Origin: Saxidomus purpurata
Lineage: Eukaryota > Mollusca > Bivalvia > Venerida > Veneridae
Reading direction: 5' to 3'
Assembly: GCA_022818135.1 (NCBI GenBank)
Contig: JAFMSR010000012.1
Span: 13,149,664-13,213,663, forward strand
Length of the DNA stretch: 64,000 nt
Under the pieces are notes generated by a model. That model was not told where the DNA came from. It ran no database searches and saw only the letters and a program-made list of their open reading frames with translations. Positions 57,881-64,000 of the stretch are shown here, one piece after another; position 1 is the stretch's first letter; every line of letters begins with the position of its first letter. A program made the translations under genes and the position numbers.

Positions 57881-58942
57881 CGTGGTTACTGAGAATTTCA
57901 TTTCATGGAAAGCATTCGTGGAAAACTTCTTACAGTATCGTTTGTAGATAAAATGGCCAGACATTGAAAAACAATTATTGTAAAGAAATTTACACATACA
58001 TCTGATAATATATACACACATAACCAAGTTTATTAGAAAGTTAAAATTGTTGTATACGACCTATATTTAAATGTTCAAACCGAACAAATGGGTCCGTTGT
58101 TAAAGATCGCAAACTACAAATGTATAAGTAATGAAAAGCCTTTAGTGATGCCCTTCAGAAAACGATTTCTTGTACACATTTTAAACAGAGGAAAGTAAAT
58201 GTCTGTCTTCACTATATTAAATCGATCAATATCGCAAACTACTAACTCCAGGCAAAGTCTTTCACTTCTTGCAATCTTTCTTGCTTTCAAGATTATCTGT
58301 TATGCGAGTTTTATTGATGGAGCTGTCAATTGTTTTAATCAGTATGCCCTTTGGTGACCAAAGCAAATATTCACACTGTTCAAAACTCTTTCTAATAAGT
58401 GTTAACACTGTCTTTCACGGTATATTTAGGAAAATTCAGTCTGCATTTTCATTACTGTTCTTGCCATCAATCCTTTTCAATGTTTTAAAACCGTGAACGA
58501 TAATGATAAGGTTCAATAGTGATAAGAACGACATTCAATTATATTACTGAGCATAAACTAAATATTTACAGTAGTTATGAAAGGGAGTAAAAAAACGAAA
58601 TTAGAGTGTACTTTGCAAATACATGATTCTATGCGGGAAGACTTATATCAAAACAAAGATTGGTTATGTCATATGCAATTTAAAGAAAGTAAATTAGGCC
58701 TGAAAGATGGAGGTCGAAACAGCGGTGATGTAAAGGAGAACATTGTCCAATATGTAGATGAGCATTCTAGACAAACTACTTTCATGTTCTAGATAAAACA
58801 CTATCAGGTAGCACATGTGTGGCTGATATGATAAAAAAGGTCAATTTCAGATTAAAGTTCTTTTATAGATATAAGTTTCTTGATATAAATATTAGAAAAA
58901 AACCTTTGCAATTTCCTGACTTAATGTCAATTTGAATTCGCC
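57881..58942. other. Intergenic, no gene seen
   Basis: Frames at 58269-58496 and 58577-58792 have no domain, repeat or splice support. Confidence 0.4.
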
Positions 58943-59402
58943 TGCTCTGCCTGGTACAAAAGTCTAAATAAAAATCTTAAAAATAAACTTCAGGTTACCC
59001 AAAATAAGGTTGTCCGATTTATTTGGAATGTCCTACAAAGAACTTCATTCAATGTTACTGATTTCCATAAACTTGTTATGTTAAAACTGGAGAACAGAGT
59101 TAAACAACTGGTAATGAATCATGCACATAAAATTTATTATGATCAGTTTCCATCATATATGAAGGAATTAAGAGAACTGATGTGCAAATAGAAAAGAAAG
59201 ATAACTTTCAACTTCTATGTACCTAAGACTGTGTCCTCTATAAATTTTTATTTTAATAGTTTTGGAAGTATCTGCCTGAGAACATTCATTGCTTCACAAA
59301 TCGCTTCAGAACAGTGGGGGGGGGTCTCACGGATACTATTCAAAAACATATCAAACTAAATATTTTAAAAAACAAGTTCATCTTTGACAAAAAACTACAG
59401 TA
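58943..59402 (+). mobile_element. Non-LTR retrotransposon ORF2 C-terminal fragment
   Basis: A frame without a start codon, open for 82 codons to a TAG at 59189, contains WYKSLNKNLKNKLQVTQNK, VVRFIWN and DFHKLVMLKLENRVKQLVM. This is the conserved region after the reverse transcriptase in LINE ORF2 proteins (the 'LQ..QNK..R.I' block). After a frame change, ITFNFYVPK and a Lys-rich end follow, to a TAA at about 59400. It is a different subfamily from the 19.8/25-kb copies. 5'-truncated and inactive. Confidence 0.75.
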
Positions 59403-60119
59403 ACATAAAAGCATATAATAAGTCTGATAATAAATGCAACACGGTCTCTATTCCCTGTAACCAGTAACGTTTACTTTTTTATTTGCAGGAAAATATCCGG
59501 TTATTGGTACTTATCCTAGTACTACTCAACTTAGGAAAATAAACAAAATAGGGGAAGTTTCTAAGATGATTTTCAGTACTAATCATTTTCTAAAGGTTTA
59601 TAAAGTTTTAGTATTTAAAGATACTGCCAAATTTTACAAAAATGGCATTTAAATTTACCTTGACATCATTTGTGTGAGACACAGTCACAGATACGCAATT
59701 TTCATGTAAAAGATATAAGGTCACCTTCTAATGTACTAACTAAATAAATACTGAAATTTCACATACCTATGAGTAGTTTTCTTCGGACAACTTGCCATTC
59801 TGTGGACTATTTATTGGAAAACTTCGTTGTTTTCTTCTGTCTGACCTTGGAGTGTTGCAGACTACATAATGGTGTGGGTTTATTAAAGGGAAACAACTGC
59901 GGGGCTTTGACACATGGTATTTTATAAACAAATCAGCTTAATAAGTGCATTCCTTGAATTATATAGGACCAATAAATTGTAAATTGTTACATTATATACT
60001 TATTTGAAAATGTTTTTACTTTTCATCTTTTATTTCAACTTAAGAACAAAGAAACAAAAAACAGGGAAGCCAGACCAAAAAGCAGCCCCCAAAGAGCCCC
60101 CATCACCCAGAAGTGACAC
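59403..60119. other. Intergenic, no gene seen
   Basis: Nothing recognised. Confidence 0.4.
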
Positions 60120-60121
60120 CC

Positions 60122-60205
<84 letters not shown>

Positions 60206-60237
60206 CACACACACAACATGACACACACACACACACT
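60120..60237 (+). repeat. (ACGC)n / (AC)n compound microsatellite
   Basis: About 18 ACGC units (60120-60193) pass into AC repeats (60193-60214 and 60220-60236). Overlapping frames reading (HART)n on one strand and CVRA repeats on the other are artefacts of the repeat. Confidence 0.97.
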
Positions 60238-60240
60238 ACC

Positions 60241-63169
60241 AACACACATAGCATACAAAGCAAACACACGAGGACAAAAGAACAATAAAGGAACACAGGG
60301 GGCACCGCCTTGGAACGGTCAGTGGCAAAAACACCACTGGGGAGCTTAAACCGGTTTTGGTGCGCACCCAACCTCACTCTTACCCCCACCATGTTCCAAA
60401 GTCACAGGACAGTGTAAATAAAAGTAATCCCTGCTAGGTGTATCTCTAACACACGCAATGTTGCAATTTAAACTTAGCATATTAGACTCCCAAATACCAA
60501 CTTTAAAATACAATAAAGAACGGCTCTAACAGTTATTTTGACAGTTTGAGAAAAGATAATTATTAACTTTTAATTATTCTATGTATGGTCGGTTACATTT
60601 TATTATAAGTAATATTTACATCTTAAAATAAACCTTAATACGAACAGAATTGTTCGATATCAGGTTTGAACGTAAGCACCGAATTTGATTTTTCTGTTGA
60701 AAATATGACCTTTTGTACCATCTATTTTAACGGAACGGTGAACATTTGAACAAAAACTATTGTTATGTGTGGTTAGGGGATACTATCTTGTGATTTTAAG
60801 AATAAAATTACCGTGTTTATATCTTGGTAGATGTATAACAATGATTAAAATCGGTTCTCAATGCATATTGTTACTGAATATTGACCTTTGACCTTGAATA
60901 TGACCTTGATCTTCATTTTCATCAATGTCAAAAATATAAAGATATCAAGCACAATGTAATAAATTCTTTTTAAAGCAAGTTTGGTATTTATAGATTAAAA
61001 AATAAACAAATTAGAACAAAAAGAGATATGTTCAGTGACTTTTCCTTAAACGGCGGCCATCTTGGACGCCATCTTGGATTTCTGTCGACTCCCACCATTT
61101 AAAACCAAACAAACTTCAGTTCCAAAAACTATAGACCTTGACGAACATTTTGATATATAAAAGTCACTGTTTACAGATAAAAACCGGTTGGGTGCCTGAA
61201 ACCTCCATGTATTTGCTCCACAAATAATCTATATCAGTTAACTGACTATTGTGCAAAATTTGAAGACATTTCACCATTCAATTAAATATTGATTTTGTTT
61301 TTTGTTGCCATAACCCCACTTAAGTAATACTGGCCATATACAAAAGTACCCTTAAAATTAAAATAGGTATGTTTGCAAATGTGTATTTATATTTATAATG
61401 TATTATAATTCTTCAAGCTTAACATGTATAACAAAAAATATGCAATAATGCCAAAAACTAGGGTATACAATTTATCTTATTTTGTCCCAAGACATATCAC
61501 ACATGTATTTATACAAGAGTGTAGAAAAAGATTTGGAGTAGGGGCAACACTACTGATTATAGAACTTCTATAAGTAGTATATGAAATGCAATATAAGAAA
61601 TAATTAAAATGTTTTACCGTCTACCTTTTTGAGATTTCAACTTTTAAAAATGAGCAATGTTATTTTTATTAGGAATATTTTATTGATTATAACTATGTTT
61701 TTTTATTTTCTTGTGGAATTATGTGACATGTGTTCTAAATGAATTTATTTTTATATACAAAGACCAAAAAGGCTAACAGAGTGAAGTGCGTGAAAGAAAT
61801 CTTTTAGAAATTTTAAAAGCTGGGTTACAGAAATGTGCAACAGAAATGAATAATAATAATGATGATAATGATAAAGATAATCTCTTTATTTGCAGAAACT
61901 CATAACGCATATACATCAAAAGTAAATTAAATGTTCATTCATATTTTCATATGAGAAGACTGTACATTCAATATTTTTTCAATGGCATAATAATGCAGAA
62001 ACACAAATATCTCTTGAAACTATAGATGATAATAAATTTATTGCACTATAGTGACAAAACCATGAAACAAATACTGCTCCAATGTCTTATATTTTCAAAG
62101 CATCCAGACTACATTAGTACTCTGTTTTAAACTTCCTTAGTGACTATAATTCAGTGTGATCGTTCTGAAGGGTAATTTAACTTGAAATTTTAATAATTTT
62201 GATGCAGACGTCCCTTCCTAAATATCATTTAAGATGAAATATAAATTATGGAATTAAAAAGAAATAAAGAAAACTTAGCCCCCGCTTTAGCACGATGCTC
62301 CAGTGATGCTCCAAGATCCGATTCTAAGAAAGTTCAAGCAAAACTCTTCACATCAAACTTTATAAGCCAAGTACCTATGTAAATGTTGAAGGGCACTGCC
62401 AAAAATCAAGTCAATCTTAAAAAAAAATACCGTATACGTGTGCTTAAATGAGCTTCCAATAAACATGGGTGCTTGTTCTGCCAAGAGTTTGTTCTGCCAA
62501 TACGACAACCTCGTCGAAACCATATTTCAACATTCCGATGTTCGAAACTTCTGTTATTACTGCATCGTGGAGCGAACGTGGATCTACTTTCGAAGATCAT
62601 AAATTTACGTAATAAAATCCCTTTCAGGAATCTGTTTGGAAAACATCGTAACATTTCAACAATATTTTCAACATTAACAGACATTATTAATGGCGTGTAA
62701 TTTTGATAGATATTGGTTCAGGTTGATGCTAATGACCGATACTTATGTTACAGCATATGTGACAATACATAAATATGATTTAATCATAATATTAATCATG
62801 TTTTTTAGTTATTACAGAAAACATTAAATGACATGAACTAATGAAAAGGTAGCATTAATGTATGATATCGTTAATTGAACAGCTAGATTTTACTAATTTG
62901 TGGAAGCCCTCGCGCAATGAATTACAAAATTAATACTACTTAACGTGGGTTGTGGTAAATTTTGACACTTAATCACATTATATTTCCTTTTGATAGTAAA
63001 TCAACACATTTTTTTCTGCACATGGATATTTTGAAATTACGACTAAGGTTTATGTCTTTAAAGTTCCAGGAAGGGCAAAACATCCGCACGTGCTTGCACT
63101 TATATTACAAGCATGGTCTGAATCCAAAGACAAAATAACAAGACAACAAGGCGGTTTGAGTAAACCCAG
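60241..63169. other. Intergenic; dispersed-repeat fragments
   Basis: 60880-61080 holds 'tgacctttgaccttgaatat' and a duplicated 'ccatcttgga' phrase (61053-61078), reminiscent of invertebrate dispersed repeats. 61850-61900 reads in reverse as 'tgcaaataaagagattatct' plus ATT/ATC units, a probable minus-strand LINE tail. A 92-codon frame at 62406-62684 (-) has no support. No gene was seen. Confidence 0.4.
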
Positions 63170-63188
63170 TGACGTCATCATGACGTCA
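63170..63188. promoter_or_regulatory. Paired CRE palindromes
   Basis: Two perfect TGACGTCA sites (63170-63177 and 63181-63188) are separated by TCA, forming a tight CREB/ATF-type double site. No nearby gene start could be found, so regulatory use is unproven; it could also come from a repeat. Confidence 0.4.
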
Positions 63189-64000
63189 AGTTTACACTGT
63201 TGCAGATCTTCGTCAACTTGTTAAAAAACTTTTTTGTATATTTTCAAAACCATTGAAGGGATTGTAAGTCTCACTTGGATACCCACGTAAAACCCAAGTG
63301 GAGTTTAAAAAAAAAATTGAATAGTCTACTAAGTATTTAAAATATTAAAAGTTAATTTGTATAAAATAATTTTATACATTTAGAATCTATGTACCTTTGT
63401 ATCTGAATTTATGATTTGCAAATATCTTGAGAACTAAGATATACAACTACTGTAAAATTTACTTGCACGAGAGTTACTCAATTCCCAAAAAGTTCAAAAG
63501 TTTTTTTTTCTTAGATTCCTATTTTCTTTGTCATTTTTTCTTATCAAATGTTTTATCCACCAGCTGCAAGCAAACAACACATTTTGTGACTATATCAATC
63601 TCAAGTACTTATTCGTTCGGTCTTCTTCCAACTTGACACAATGTTCACAAGGTTATCTTAATGAAACTATTTAAAACTTTACATCATTCGGCATTAAGTT
63701 CCAAAAACATGAAAATTCCCTCAATGCCATGTAACTCGTAATTTAATTAGTCTTGCCACAAATAATGTTCATTCAGTCTTTTTTCAAAACTTACACGATG
63801 TTTGGAGGAATGTCGAACTAAAATAAAGCAAACTTTTTTAACAAATTGCTTATTGGCTTATATAGAGAAAAAAACTCCTTACGGCACACTTAATTTTGCT
63901 TTAATGTAGAAGGAAATGTATAGGGGCCAATGTTTAAAGCCTTTAAATGACTTTGCCAGCTAGTTACTCTATAAAACATTTGACAAAGTTTTTCCTATCA
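63189..64000. other. Intergenic, no gene seen
   Basis: AT-rich; the 69-codon frame at 63427-63636 has no support. Confidence 0.4.

Noticed and set aside
58269..58792. Two hypothetical proteins of 71-75 residues
   Set aside because: No splice signals, conservation or domain; the length is expected by chance in AT-rich DNA.
60004..60392. HART-repeat and CVRA-repeat proteins
   Set aside because: Pure translation of the ACGC/AC microsatellite.

Overview
The window reads as a piece of an AT-rich animal genome, most likely a marine bivalve or other mollusc. I infer this from long intron-like and intergenic AT-rich DNA, GT/AG splice signals, no bacterial-style gene packing, and repeat families typical of bivalve DNA: about 150-bp tandem cores ending in a 'CGGGCGTATAAA' motif, 'gtcaaaggtcaaggtcac' repeats, tRNA-headed SINEs, and a LINE with an (ATT)n tail. 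No species can be named from the sequence alone.

Only two loci look like intact protein genes. At 3.4-4.26 kb (+) there is an intact C2H2 zinc-finger coding exon (284 aa, eight canonical fingers plus one degenerate one). At 15.3-17.05 kb (+) there is a gene of at least two exons, encoding a short basic/proline-rich N-terminus followed by a very acidic, Asp/Asn/Gly-rich tail. Its proximal promoter has clustered CRE-like sites and a near-consensus RFX X-box.

The left part (1-13 kb) is otherwise a mosaic of non-autonomous DNA elements: a nested inverted-repeat element (1.35-2.64 kb), a hAT-like element with an exact 5-bp target duplication that carries its own minisatellite (5.12-6.69 kb), a pearl/Helentron-like array (7.4-8.1 kb), a 40-bp minisatellite, a long hairpin, and a probable hAT MITE at 12.4-12.8 kb.

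The middle (14-48 kb) is the most interesting stretch. It is full of old, diverged direct and inverted duplications: about 5.7 kb direct (33.8-39.2 versus 39.6-44.8 kb), about 1.9 kb direct (30.0-31.2 versus 31.7-33.4 kb) with a third copy at 21.3-21.8 kb, and inverted copies at 27.8-29.0, 14.3/23.8 and 24.5/47.7 kb. Within these blocks short exon-like reading frames keep the same peptide between copies while others carry stops and frameshifts. I read this as the decayed remains of a locally amplified gene family that I cannot name. Non-LTR retrotransposon copies (25.1-27.2 kb +, 19.84-20.5 kb -) and tRNA-type SINEs sit among the duplicated blocks.

The right part (48-64 kb) holds degenerate SINEs, foldback elements, another LINE 3' fragment (58.9-59.4 kb), microsatellites and a paired CRE palindrome, with no gene I can support. 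Intervals without a described gene are noted below. Coordinates of repeats and duplicated blocks were found by eye and may be off by tens of bases.
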